NCBI RefSeq assembly: GCF_004297405.1
Contig: NZ_SCVC01000034.1
Span: forward strand, 1 to 64,000
Length of the DNA stretch: 64,000 nucleotides
Direction of reading: 5' to 3'
Source: Reyranella sp.
Lineage (GTDB): Bacteria; Pseudomonadota; Alphaproteobacteria; Reyranellales; Reyranellaceae
Below the pieces are notes generated by a model, which had not been told where the DNA came from, searched no databases, and saw nothing but the letters and a program-made list of their open reading frames with translations. The translations under genes and the position numbers were made by a program. This document shows positions 44,962 through 52,857 of the stretch, piece after piece. The stretch's first letter is position 1. Each line of letters begins with the position of its first letter.

Positions 44962-46320
44962 CTATAGCATCAATGCGTAAACGATACCGGCGATCGAGCT
45001 GGCCAGCAGGATCGGGATCATACCGAACTTGAGGCGGAAGATTGCGATGGCGCAGCAGGCCGCCAGCGCCAGCGCCGGCAGATTGGCCGACGTCAGCACG
45101 GGCAGATCGAAGGTAGCCCCCAGCAGGCTGACCGGCCGCAGTTCGCCGAACAGGACCTGCAGGCCAAACCAGACCGCGAGATTGAGGATCACGCCCACGA
45201 CTGCTGCCGTAATGGCGCCGAGCGCACCTGACAGCGCCTTGTTGGCGCGCAATGCCTCGACGAAGGGCGCGCCGACGAAGATCCAGAGGAAGCACGGCGT
45301 GAAGGTGACCCAGGTGGTGAGCAGACCTCCCAGGGTGCCGGCGAGCAGCGGATTGAGCCCGCCCGGATCGCGCCAGGCGCCGAGGAAGCCCACGAACTGT
45401 GTCACCATGATCAGCGGGCCCGGCGTCGACTCCGCCATGCCGAGGCCGTCCAGCATCTCGCCAGCGGTGACCCAACCATAGTTGTCGACAGCCTGCTGGG
45501 CGACATAGGCCAGCACGGCATAAGCGCCGCCGAACGTGACAACGGCCATCTTGCTGAAGAACACCGCGATCTGGGCGAAGACATCGTCGGGACCGCGGCC
45601 GAACCACAGCAGCGCCACCGGCACCAACCACAACGCCAGGAACAGCGTGCCGATCGCCAGCGACCAACGCAGGTTGGGCCGGGCATGCGCCGGCGTCTCC
45701 TCGCCCAGCAGCGACTGAGCGTCGGTGAGCTGACCGGCTCCGGCCGCGCCATGGCCACCGCCGCTCAGAAACGGCGCCCAGCCGAGCTTGGCGCCGACGA
45801 ACCCGATCAGGCCGGCGACGACGATGATCAGCGGAAACGGCACGCCATAGAAGAAGATGGCGATGAAGGCTGCGGCGGCCAGCGCCCGCATGACATTGTT
45901 GCGCAGTGCACGCCTGCCGACGCGCAGCACCGCCTCGATCACGATCACCAGCACGGCGGCCTTGAGGCCGAAGAACAGGCCCTGGACCAGTGAGATCTTG
46001 CCCAGCAGCACATAGACCCAGCTCAGCAACATGATGCAGGCGAGTCCCGGCAGCACGAACAGCGTGCCCGCCACCAACCCGCCCGCCGTGCGATGCATCA
46101 GCCAGCCGATATAGGTCGCGAGCTGTTGTGCTTCGGGACCGGGCAGCAAGGTGCAGTAGTTCAACGCTTGCAGGAAACGCTGCTCACCAATCCACTTCTT
46201 TTCCTCGACGATGATGCGATGCATCACCGCAATCTGTCCGGCCGGTCCCCCGAAGGAGAGGGCCGCGACCTGGGCCCACACCTTCATGGCTTCGCCGAAG
46301 GGAACGCCGTGCTCTTTCAT
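44962..46320 (-). CDS. chrA: Chromate efflux transporter ChrA
   Basis: A 452-residue inner-membrane CHR protein with two homologous halves. The N-half motifs are ALSFGGPAGQIA and LLPGPEAQQLATYIG; the C-half has VTFGGAYAVLAYV and AESTPGPLIMVTQFVGF. It expels chromate from the cytosol by proton motive force. Its ATG overlaps the chrB stop by four bases, so expression is coupled to the regulator-like ChrB. Confidence 0.95.
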   Translation of the reverse strand: MKEHGVPFGEAMKVWAQVAALSFGGPAGQIAVMHRIIVEEKKWIGEQRFLQALNYCTLLPGPEAQQLATYIGWLMHRTAGGLVAGTLFVLPGLACIMLLSWVYVLLGKISLVQGLFFGLKAAVLVIVIEAVLRVGRRALRNNVMRALAAAAFIAIFFYGVPFPLIIVVAGLIGFVGAKLGWAPFLSGGGHGAAGAGQLTDAQSLLGEETPAHARPNLRWSLAIGTLFLALWLVPVALLWFGRGPDDVFAQIAVFFSKMAVVTFGGAYAVLAYVAQQAVDNYGWVTAGEMLDGLGMAESTPGPLIMVTQFVGFLGAWRDPGGLNPLLAGTLGGLLTTWVTFTPCFLWIFVGAPFVEALRANKALSGALGAITAAVVGVILNLAVWFGLQVLFGELRPVSLLGATFDLPVLTSANLPALALAACCAIAIFRLKFGMIPILLASSIAGIVYALML

Positions 46321-47294
46321 TTGTCGACCTGCTTGCCTGAAAAGGACCGGTAGAGATCATCGAAGACCGCAGCACCGCGCTCCAGACGTTGGTTATCATC
46401 GTTATGTGAAGAAGCGATGCCCGCGATCAGGGTCCGTATGCCCGCCGCTTCTTCGCGCCCGTACTTTCCATCCTTGAGGTCGATGTCGTGGATGATCTCC
46501 CCGATGGCGGCCAACGCCAGATCGTCGAGAGCAGCCTCCGCCAGCAGGACCTCGAAGGTGCAGCGGTCGCCACGATGGGTGAACTCGCCTTCGAACATGT
46601 CGAAACGCAGTTCGCCGGGCTGCGCCACATAGCCCGTGCCCGGCACGAACTTGAAGCGGGCTTGTCTGTCGATGAAACGACGGATCAGCCACGCCGAGGC
46701 AATGCGATCGATCTGTACACCCTGGCGCGTCACCCAGACGCGATCCTGCAATTCTCCGGCAGGTGGGCTTTCGCTATCTTCAGCGCTCATAGCCTCTTCC
46801 TCCTGCTGCAATTCGGCTTCCAGACCCGACACGAGACCTTCCGTCGGTTCTCGTCCATCGGCGCCGAAGAAATCGATAGCGATGATCTCGTCGAGTTGCC
46901 TGCGCAGCCGGGCTACCGGACCGGCTAGCTCTGCGCGACTCGAACTCGAACGCTTGGCCGCCAACTCGCGAGCTGACGCAGCGACCTCTGCGTAGTCTTC
47001 GTCGCGCGCGACGCCAAACAATGCCCGGACCTCGCCGTCGTTGAGACCGTCGACAAGTGACGCCTCACAGACGAAGCCCTCGCCGCCCAGTTCAGCGATC
47101 TCCTTGATCAGCCAGGCGAAGTCCTCGCGAGTCTCCTCGCTGCTGGGCAAGGCATAGACCGAATTCTTCACCGTCACCGCGCCCAGCCCCTTCAGGCGCC
47201 GCCAGATCTTCACCCGCGCATAGGCCGGTTTGGTCGGCAATTGATGGATCAATAGGAGCCATCGCACGCCCTCGGAGGTTTCGTCATTATTCAT
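46317..47294 (-). CDS. chrB: Chromate resistance protein ChrB
   Basis: A 325-residue protein. The N-terminal domain (WLLLIHQLPTKPAYARVKIWRRLKGLGAV to about residue 160) resembles the DNA-binding part of ChrB/PaaX-like proteins. The C-terminal ChrB_C domain starts at WVTRQGVQIDRIASAWLIRRFID. ChrB senses chromate and controls the chr operon. It is first in its operon, with chrA next (ATGA overlap), and faces the oppositely oriented SOD-rhodanese gene across 119 bases. Confidence 0.93.
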   Translation of the reverse strand: MNNDETSEGVRWLLLIHQLPTKPAYARVKIWRRLKGLGAVTVKNSVYALPSSEETREDFAWLIKEIAELGGEGFVCEASLVDGLNDGEVRALFGVARDEDYAEVAASARELAAKRSSSSRAELAGPVARLRRQLDEIIAIDFFGADGREPTEGLVSGLEAELQQEEEAMSAEDSESPPAGELQDRVWVTRQGVQIDRIASAWLIRRFIDRQARFKFVPGTGYVAQPGELRFDMFEGEFTHRGDRCTFEVLLAEAALDDLALAAIGEIIHDIDLKDGKYGREEAAGIRTLIAGIASSHNDDNQRLERGAAVFDDLYRSFSGKQVDK

Positions 47295-47413
47295 AGTTCA
47301 CTCGTATCTAATATCACACATACAAAGAAACGTACGTATCATTTTACCCTTGCGCGTCCTATCGAACAGCGGTATTTCTCCCTTGAAACAAGTGTATCAC
47401 CGGCGAGGGCACG
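47295..47413. promoter_or_regulatory. Divergent chr promoter/operator region
   Basis: The 119 bases between chrB and the SOD-rhodanese gene are clearly more AT-rich than the genes on both sides. On the plus strand TTGCGC (47350-47355) and TATTTC (47373-47378) are 17 bases apart and could be -35/-10 boxes. CGTATC occurs twice (around 47306 and 47335) and could be part of a regulator site. All of this is inference from position; ChrB is the likely regulator. Confidence 0.45.
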
Positions 47414-48355
47414 ATGTCTTTCCACGTCCGTCCCATCTCCTTCAAGCCACCCCGGTTGAATGGCCTGTCCGCCAGGCTGATCGCGAGCCACTACGAGAAC
47501 AACTATGGCGGGGCCGTCCGCCGGCTGAACGCGCTTCGCAGCGAACTATCCGCTCTCGATCCGGTCACCGCTCCGGGATTTCGCCTCAACGGGTTGAAGC
47601 GCGAGGAGCTGATCGCGACCAACTCGATGCTCCTGCATGAGGTCTATTTCGAGAACCTGGGCGAGGCAGGTGGTGGTGATCCGAGCGGCACGCTGGCCGA
47701 GTCGATCGTGCGCGACTTCGGATCGCTGGCGCGTTGGCGCGCCGAGTTCGTGGCGATGGGGAAAGCGCTGGGCGGCGGCTCGGGCTGGGTGCTGCTTACG
47801 CGCTCACCGCGTGACGGCACGCTGTCGAACGTATGGGCGGCTGACCATACGCACGGCCTCGCCGGCGGCACGCCGCTGCTGGCGCTCGACATGTACGAGC
47901 ATGCCTATCACATCGACTTCGGCAGCAATGCAGCAGCCTACGTCGATGCCTTCATGGCCAACATCGCCTGGCCGCGCGTCGCAGCCCGCTTCGAGGGCAG
48001 TCGTGCAGAGCCGAAGCCGCACACAGTCCCGACAACCGCCGCACAAGAAATGCTCGAGGCCGATCCCAATCTCATCGTGATCGATGCCCGGCTGGCCGAC
48101 GATGCCGCTTCCGTCCCGGTGCGACTGCGCGGCGCGCGCCGGGCACCGCCCGACAAGGTCGACGAGATCGCGGCCTCCCTGCCGCGCGGCGCCAAGGCGC
48201 TCGTCTATTGCGCCTGGGGTTTCGAGATCGGCGGCAACTGCGCGGCCAAGCTGCGCGAACACGGCATAGATGCCGTCACCATCGCAGGCGGCATTGGCAC
48301 CTGGCGTGCCGACGGCCTGCCAACCGAGCCTTTGATGGAAGGAGAACAGACATGA
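47414..48355 (+). CDS. Superoxide dismutase-rhodanese fusion (ChrC-like)
   Basis: A 313-residue two-domain protein without a signal. Residues 1-195 have the Fe/Mn-SOD fold with ligands His26, His75, Asp159 and His163 (LLALDMYEHAYHIDFG). Residues 205-305 are a rhodanese domain, with IVIDARLADD, the active-site loop starting at Cys266 (YCAWGFEIGG) and GGIGTWRADGLP. SOD (ChrC) genes are known in chr operons; the fused sulfurtransferase is the unusual part. The SOD second shell differs from canonical enzymes, and DHTH (144-147) lies where MnSOD has its Gln. The next gene starts within its stop (ATGA). Confidence 0.88.
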   Translation: MSFHVRPISFKPPRLNGLSARLIASHYENNYGGAVRRLNALRSELSALDPVTAPGFRLNGLKREELIATNSMLLHEVYFENLGEAGGGDPSGTLAESIVRDFGSLARWRAEFVAMGKALGGGSGWVLLTRSPRDGTLSNVWAADHTHGLAGGTPLLALDMYEHAYHIDFGSNAAAYVDAFMANIAWPRVAARFEGSRAEPKPHTVPTTAAQEMLEADPNLIVIDARLADDAASVPVRLRGARRAPPDKVDEIAASLPRGAKALVYCAWGFEIGGNCAAKLREHGIDAVTIAGGIGTWRADGLPTEPLMEGEQT

Positions 48356-48804
48356 AATGGGTAACCCGTGAACGACCCAAGATCGACCGCATCGCCTGTC
48401 CATGGCTAATCCAGCGCTTTATCGAGAAGGAACCGGAATTCCTCTACGTACCCCCCGACAAAGTGCTCACCACTGCCAAGGAAACAGGCGCCACACCCTA
48501 TGACATCCCTGGCGTGAAATTCAGCCATGTCGGAGAGAAGTGCAGCTTCGATGCCTTCGTCTCCGAGTACAGGCTCGACGCGCCGGGCCTCGACAGGCTG
48601 GCCGACATCGTGCGCGGCGCCGACACATCGCGCCTCGACTTAACACCACAATCGGCCGGGCTGTTCGCCATCTCGCTCGGCCTCAGCCACGTCTACCCCG
48701 ACGACCACGAAATGTTGAAGCACGGCATGGTGATGTACGACGCGCTCTACGCGTGGTGCCGCAGCCTCACAGGTGAGACGCACAACTGGCCACCGAAGAT
48801 GTGA
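48352..48804 (+). CDS. Stand-alone ChrB C-terminal domain protein
   Basis: A 150-residue protein equal to the C-terminal domain of ChrB: MKWVTRERPKIDRIACPWLIQRFIE, GVKFSHVGEKCSFDAF, and a metal-rich tail (HVYPDDHEMLKHGMVMYDALYAWC). It lacks the N-terminal regulator domain present in the chrB of this window, so it is probably an enzyme or sensor partner and not a repressor. ATG 48352 overlaps the fusion gene stop by four bases. AGGAGA lies upstream. Confidence 0.88.
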   Translation: MKWVTRERPKIDRIACPWLIQRFIEKEPEFLYVPPDKVLTTAKETGATPYDIPGVKFSHVGEKCSFDAFVSEYRLDAPGLDRLADIVRGADTSRLDLTPQSAGLFAISLGLSHVYPDDHEMLKHGMVMYDALYAWCRSLTGETHNWPPKM

Positions 48805-48820
48805 GACAGGAGATGTCGCT

Positions 48821-49720
48821 ATGCCGTTGAGATCGGCACGATCCATCGAGATACCCGACTGCACCGGCTCCTCGTTCGACCACGGCGCCTTCGAGCCCAT
48901 GACCCGACGAGTCTTTGTGGCGCACACTGGCCGGGATCGCATCGAGGTGGTTGATCATGATCGCGGTCGCCACAGGGCAACTCTTGAAGGCTTCCCGCAT
49001 GCCGCGGGCGTCGTCGCGGATGCAGGCCATGTCCTCGTTACCAACCGCGGCTCGGCAAGCCTCGCCTGGCTCGACGCCGACACGCTGCAGACCCGCGCCG
49101 TATTCGACACCGGGCCAACGCCGAACGGCGTCGCCCTCGTCTCGGCGATCAACCTGGCCATCGCTGCCTGTATCGGCGACGAAACCCATGGCGCCGAACT
49201 GCAGACCATCGACCTGCAGCGAGGCCACCGCTGGACGATCAGCTTGCCCGGACGGCCAAGATGGTGCGTGACCAACGCCGCGGGCACCCACGTCTTTCTT
49301 GCGATCCGCGATCCCTCGATGGTGCTGGTTGCCCGGCTTCCTGCCCTCGACGATGTGCAGCATTGGCCGATCCCGGTGACTGGCGCCCATGGCATCGACA
49401 TCGACCATGCCGGTCGGCGGCTCTACATCGCCTGCGACCAAGGTGCGCTGGTCGAGATGGACGCGGTGCAGGGGCAAGTCCTCAATCAATGGTCGCTCGC
49501 TGGCTCGCCCGATGCCACGTTCTTCAATCCGACGAGCGGCCTCGTGCATGTCGCAATCGAGGAACCTGGGCTGGTTCAGTCAATCGATCCACGCACCGGC
49601 TCCACTGCAAGGTTCGTTACCGCCCTTGGTGCCAAGACGACGGCACTGGTCCCGCCCGACCGTCTCTATGTGTTTTCGGCAAGCCACGCTGGCGTTCTCG
49701 ACCTTTTGGAGGCGCCGTGA
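48821..49720 (+). CDS. YncE-like beta-propeller protein
   Basis: A 299-residue protein made of repeating blades of about 40 residues (RVFVAHTGRDRIEVVD, HVLVTNRGSASLAWLD, RRLYIACDQGALVEMD and others), so a seven-bladed propeller. There is no signal peptide, unlike periplasmic YncE. ATG 48821 follows AGGAGA. It is the third gene of the operon opposite chrB. Its role in chromate or sulfur stress is unknown. Confidence 0.8.
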   Translation: MPLRSARSIEIPDCTGSSFDHGAFEPMTRRVFVAHTGRDRIEVVDHDRGRHRATLEGFPHAAGVVADAGHVLVTNRGSASLAWLDADTLQTRAVFDTGPTPNGVALVSAINLAIAACIGDETHGAELQTIDLQRGHRWTISLPGRPRWCVTNAAGTHVFLAIRDPSMVLVARLPALDDVQHWPIPVTGAHGIDIDHAGRRLYIACDQGALVEMDAVQGQVLNQWSLAGSPDATFFNPTSGLVHVAIEEPGLVQSIDPRTGSTARFVTALGAKTTALVPPDRLYVFSASHAGVLDLLEAP

Positions 49721-49852
49721 GCAAGAAGATCACTGCGAGCCTCCATCGCCACACCTTGACCGGTGAACTGGATTGTCATCGAAGACAAGACTGCGCCCAC
49801 CGGGCCGAAGGTGCTGGTGCTGACCGGCGTCGACTGCACCGACAATTCGGCG

Positions 49853-50593
49853 ATGCCTATTGATCTCCTCGTCTTTCTGGTCACCGCATTCGTGGCGGCT
49901 CTCGTTGCAGGCGTGGCGGGATTTGCTTTCGGCCTTGTCGCTGCCGCGATATGGCTGCAGATCCTGACCCCGCTTCAAACAACGACACTGATCGTCGTCT
50001 ACGGGTTGCTCGTGCAAGGTTACGCCGTCTGGAAGCTGCGTCACGCCATCGACGTGGAACGTCTGCTGCCGCTTCTGATCGGCGGGCAGATTGGCATCCC
50101 TTTCGGAGTCGTGCTTCTCGATCGTGTTCCAGCTTCGGAGATGCGTGCCGCCATCGGCGTCTTTCTCATCGTCTTCAGCCTGTACAGTCTCTTCCGGCCG
50201 AAGCTGGCGCCAGTGGCCGGGGAGCGGCGGCTGGCCGATGGTGGTATCGGAATCCTGAGCGGCATCGTTGGCGGCGCGACCGGCTTGGCCGGTATCGTTC
50301 CAACGGTCTGGGCGAGCTTGCGGGGATGGACCAAGGACGAACAACGCGCCGTTTTTCAACCTATCGCCGTCGCGATTTTCGCGGGTTCGCTCTTGTGGCT
50401 CGGCGGTACCGCATCATTCGACAGGCACACCCTGGTTCTGCTTGTGATCGGCCTACCTGCCGTCCTTGCAGGTAGTTGGGTGGGGTTGAGGCTCTACGGC
50501 CATCTCAGCGAAGCCGTCTTCCGCCGAATCGTGCTAATACTATTGCTGTTCGCCGGTGCCTCGCTGATTGTGCAATTGCGACATTGCTTCTAA
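49853..50593 (+). CDS. TSUP family permease (TauE/SafE-like)
   Basis: A 246-residue inner-membrane protein with about eight helices. LVFLVTAFVAALVAGVAGFAFGLVAAAIW is the typical TSUP first helix, and LSGIVGGATGLAGIVPTVW the second-half repeat. The family exports sulfite or organosulfur anions. The start is uncertain: ATG 49853 gives a normal TSUP N-terminus, while GTG 49763 would add 30 residues that look protein-like. It ends the operon that begins with the SOD-rhodanese fusion, and a sulfur-anion exporter beside a rhodanese is suggestive. Confidence 0.82.
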   Translation: MPIDLLVFLVTAFVAALVAGVAGFAFGLVAAAIWLQILTPLQTTTLIVVYGLLVQGYAVWKLRHAIDVERLLPLLIGGQIGIPFGVVLLDRVPASEMRAAIGVFLIVFSLYSLFRPKLAPVAGERRLADGGIGILSGIVGGATGLAGIVPTVWASLRGWTKDEQRAVFQPIAVAIFAGSLLWLGGTASFDRHTLVLLVIGLPAVLAGSWVGLRLYGHLSEAVFRRIVLILLLFAGASLIVQLRHCF

Positions 50594-50610
50594 TTGCATT
50601 GTCGGCGCGA

Positions 50611-50624
50611 TTATCTGTAGATAA
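50611..50624. promoter_or_regulatory. Palindrome upstream of the lipoprotein gene
   Basis: TTATCT-GT-AGATAA is a perfect dyad 31 bases before the start codon, in a small AT-rich patch. It could be an operator or part of a promoter. Confidence 0.3.
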
Positions 50625-50654
50625 GTTGCCGTAGGCGTCGCACGCGGGGGAATC

Positions 50655-51275
50655 ATGAAGTTGGGTCGTCTTCTTTTATCGGCAGCTCTGTGCGTCGTTG
50701 CAGTGGCCGCCTGCAGCTACACGATCCGCCCGGTTCAATCGACGGCCCAGATCAAGAAAGCCTATTGGGGCCTGCCTCAGGCCGGCGGCTCGGCGGACGT
50801 GACCAGCCTGGTCACCTGCCCGGGCGGCTATCCCTGTGATGTCCCGGCCCAAGGCGCTGTCTTCAACGACACGCGCACCGATCTCAACAAGAAGCTGACT
50901 GTGATCTGGACCTGCCAGCCGCAGAACTTCGTGCTGGCCGAGGTCGCGCCGCCCACCTTCAAGGTACACATGGCCTGTGTCGGCGAGCGTCCGGTCCAGC
51001 CGCGCCGCATCGACATCGTCGACGCGACCTGGGGCGGGCCGGATGGCCGGCAGATCGACGTCACCCAGCTCGTTCGCGATATTTGCAGCGACGGGCCCAC
51101 CCGCTGTCAGGTGCCGGCCATGGCCTACATCTTCGGCATGCCGGACCGCGGCACCAAGACGCTACGCATCCGTTACACCTGCAACGGTGAGCGTACGCCC
51201 GCGCGCATGGCGACGGAAAACAGCGTCGCCGACCTGCGCTGCGAGCGCATCAGCGACATCAGCTATCCGACCTGA
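50655..51275 (+). CDS. Putative lipoprotein with two tandem cysteine-containing repeats
   Basis: A 206-residue protein with a lipoprotein signal (RLLLSAALCVVAVAAC, lipobox Cys20). The mature part is an internal duplication of about 80 residues. Each copy has a WG near its start, then DVTSLV or DVTQLV, Cys-x(4-6)-Cys-x-VPA, a gap, and LTVIWTC or LRIRYTC, ending in MAC or LRC. The conserved Cys suggest disulfide-stabilised beta domains. The pattern recalls lectin-like or DUF3395-like modules, but no family is assigned with confidence. GGGGGAA precedes the ATG. Confidence 0.7.
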   Translation: MKLGRLLLSAALCVVAVAACSYTIRPVQSTAQIKKAYWGLPQAGGSADVTSLVTCPGGYPCDVPAQGAVFNDTRTDLNKKLTVIWTCQPQNFVLAEVAPPTFKVHMACVGERPVQPRRIDIVDATWGGPDGRQIDVTQLVRDICSDGPTRCQVPAMAYIFGMPDRGTKTLRIRYTCNGERTPARMATENSVADLRCERISDISYPT

Positions 51276-51297
51276 GCGCTGCGTGAACCGCAGCGCC

Positions 51298-51663
51298 TTA
51301 GCGCGCTGACGCCGGTGCGTTGGGTGGCGGCGCGCTGCGCCGGCATTCGCCCTGCAGCATGCCGCCATAGGTGTTCTCGACCGGCGTGATGCCGAGCGCA
51401 CCGTCGTTGCGATTGTACGTCACGATGAACTGCGGGAAGCGCGTCCGTATCGACTGGAAATTGATGGTCGTGCTGGTGCCGTCAATCAGCGCCGCACCGT
51501 CCCATAGGGCGGCGGTGTTACGCCGGTCATCGAACATCATCATGAAGGTAGGCGTCTTGCCGCGCCCGTCGTTGAACTTGCAGGCCAACCAGCGCGGCTC
51601 AGCCAGCGCTGGCGTGGCGATAGTAGCCACCATCGCCAACACCAGGCCGAACTTCGCTGTCAC
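51298..51663 (-). CDS. Small exported hypothetical protein
   Basis: The 121-residue protein has a signal peptide (MTAKFGLVLAMVATIATPALA, cleaved before EPRW). The mature part has WLACKFNDGRGKTPTFMMMFDD and a Pro/Ala-rich tail, with cysteines near both ends that could bond. GTG 51663 overlaps the SDR stop (GTGA); ATG 51633 is the alternative. No known family. It probably belongs to the SDR transcript. Confidence 0.65.
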   Translation of the reverse strand: MTAKFGLVLAMVATIATPALAEPRWLACKFNDGRGKTPTFMMMFDDRRNTAALWDGAALIDGTSTTINFQSIRTRFPQFIVTYNRNDGALGITPVENTYGGMLQGECRRSAPPPNAPASAR

Positions 51664-52421
51664 TTCGGGGCCATCCGAATGGCGCCGTCGAGACGGATCG
51701 TCTCGCCGTTCAGCATGTGGTTCTCCACGATGCTCATGGCGAGCTGGGCATATTCCTTCGGGTCGCCCAGCCGCGAGGGGAACGGCACCTGTGCCCCCAG
51801 GCTCTTCTGCGCCTCGGCCGACAGGCCCATCATCATCGGCGTGAGGAAGAGACCCGGCGCGATGGTGCAGACGCGGATGCCCATGCTCGAAAGGTCGCGC
51901 GCGATGGGGAGCGTCATGCCGACCACGCCGCCCTTGGACGCCGAATAGGCTGCCTGGCCGATCTGGCCGTCGAATGCCGCCACCGAGGCGGTGTTGATGA
52001 TGACGCCGCGCTCGCCGTCGTCCATCGGCTCGGCCTGGCTCATCGCCCAGGAGGCGAGACGGATCACGTTGAAGGTGCCGATCAGGTTCACCTGGATCAC
52101 CTGGGCGAACATGCCGAGATCGTGCGGGCCGTTCTTGGAAATGGTGCGGGCAGCGCGGCCGATGCCGGCGCAATTCACCGCGACCCTCGGGGCGCCCAGC
52201 TTCTCGACGACCGTCTTCACCGACGCCTCGGTGTTGGCGGCGTCCGCGACGTTGGTCTTGACGTAGAGGCCCCCGATTTCCTTGGCCTTCTTCTCGCCGA
52301 GTTCGTCCTGCAGGTCGAAGATCGCGACCTTGGCGCCCGCTGCCGCCAGCGCCGACGCCGTGGCGCCTCCCAACCCCGATGCGCCGCCGGTGACGATGAC
52401 GGCCTGACCCTTGACGTTCAT
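51660..52421 (-). CDS. SDR dehydrogenase, 3-hydroxyacyl-CoA dehydrogenase type 2-like
   Basis: A 253-residue Rossmann enzyme. The NAD motif is TGGASGLGGATA, the catalytic Ser is in INTASVAAF and Tyr-x3-Lys in YSASK. NCAGIGRAARTISKNGPHDLGMF and the ending GETIRLDGAIRMAPK match the HSD17B10/type II hydroxyacyl-CoA dehydrogenase group, a role in beta-oxidation. GGAGG precedes ATG 52421. It is divergent from the YkvA gene. Confidence 0.9.
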   Translation of the reverse strand: MNVKGQAVIVTGGASGLGGATASALAAAGAKVAIFDLQDELGEKKAKEIGGLYVKTNVADAANTEASVKTVVEKLGAPRVAVNCAGIGRAARTISKNGPHDLGMFAQVIQVNLIGTFNVIRLASWAMSQAEPMDDGERGVIINTASVAAFDGQIGQAAYSASKGGVVGMTLPIARDLSSMGIRVCTIAPGLFLTPMMMGLSAEAQKSLGAQVPFPSRLGDPKEYAQLAMSIVENHMLNGETIRLDGAIRMAPK

Positions 52422-52500
52422 TGATATCCTCCGTGGTTGGGCGCTTTTAGCACGGCCACCCCCCTTGCCAAGCGGGCCGGTCATGCCAACGTTTCGGGCC

Positions 52501-52857
52501 ATGAGCGATACCGCAGAGCTGGCCCGAAACGAGGCGACGGTACGTCGCGGCTTCTGGGAAAAGGCACGCCGGACACTGGGCCGTGTCCCCTTTACCGAAG
52601 ATGCCGTCTCGGCTTTTTATTGCGCCACCGACAGCGCCACGCCGCTCGCCATCCGGGCGACACTCCTGGGCGCGCTGGCCTATTTCGTCCTGCCCTTCGA
52701 TGCCGTTCCCGACCTCCTGCTGGGCTTGGGGTTCACGGACGATGCGGCCGTGCTGATCGCCGCCTTCACGGCAGCACGCATGCACATTACCGAGACGCAC
52801 CGCGATCGGGCGCGCGCCTGGCTGCTCAAGGCCCAGACGAATCCGTCGGCGGTTTGA
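52501..52857 (+). CDS. YkvA/DUF1232 family small membrane protein
   Basis: About 118 residues. The DUF1232 core is LGALAYFVLPFDAVPDLLLGLGFTDDAAVLIAAF, a short helical hairpin with the conserved P-x-D-x-x-PD pattern. Function is unknown. ATG 52501 (MSDTAELARNEATV) or ATG 52483 could be the start; neither has a good ribosome site. The last 32 bases overlap the convergent EamA gene. Confidence 0.82.
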   Translation: MSDTAELARNEATVRRGFWEKARRTLGRVPFTEDAVSAFYCATDSATPLAIRATLLGALAYFVLPFDAVPDLLLGLGFTDDAAVLIAAFTAARMHITETHRDRARAWLLKAQTNPSAV

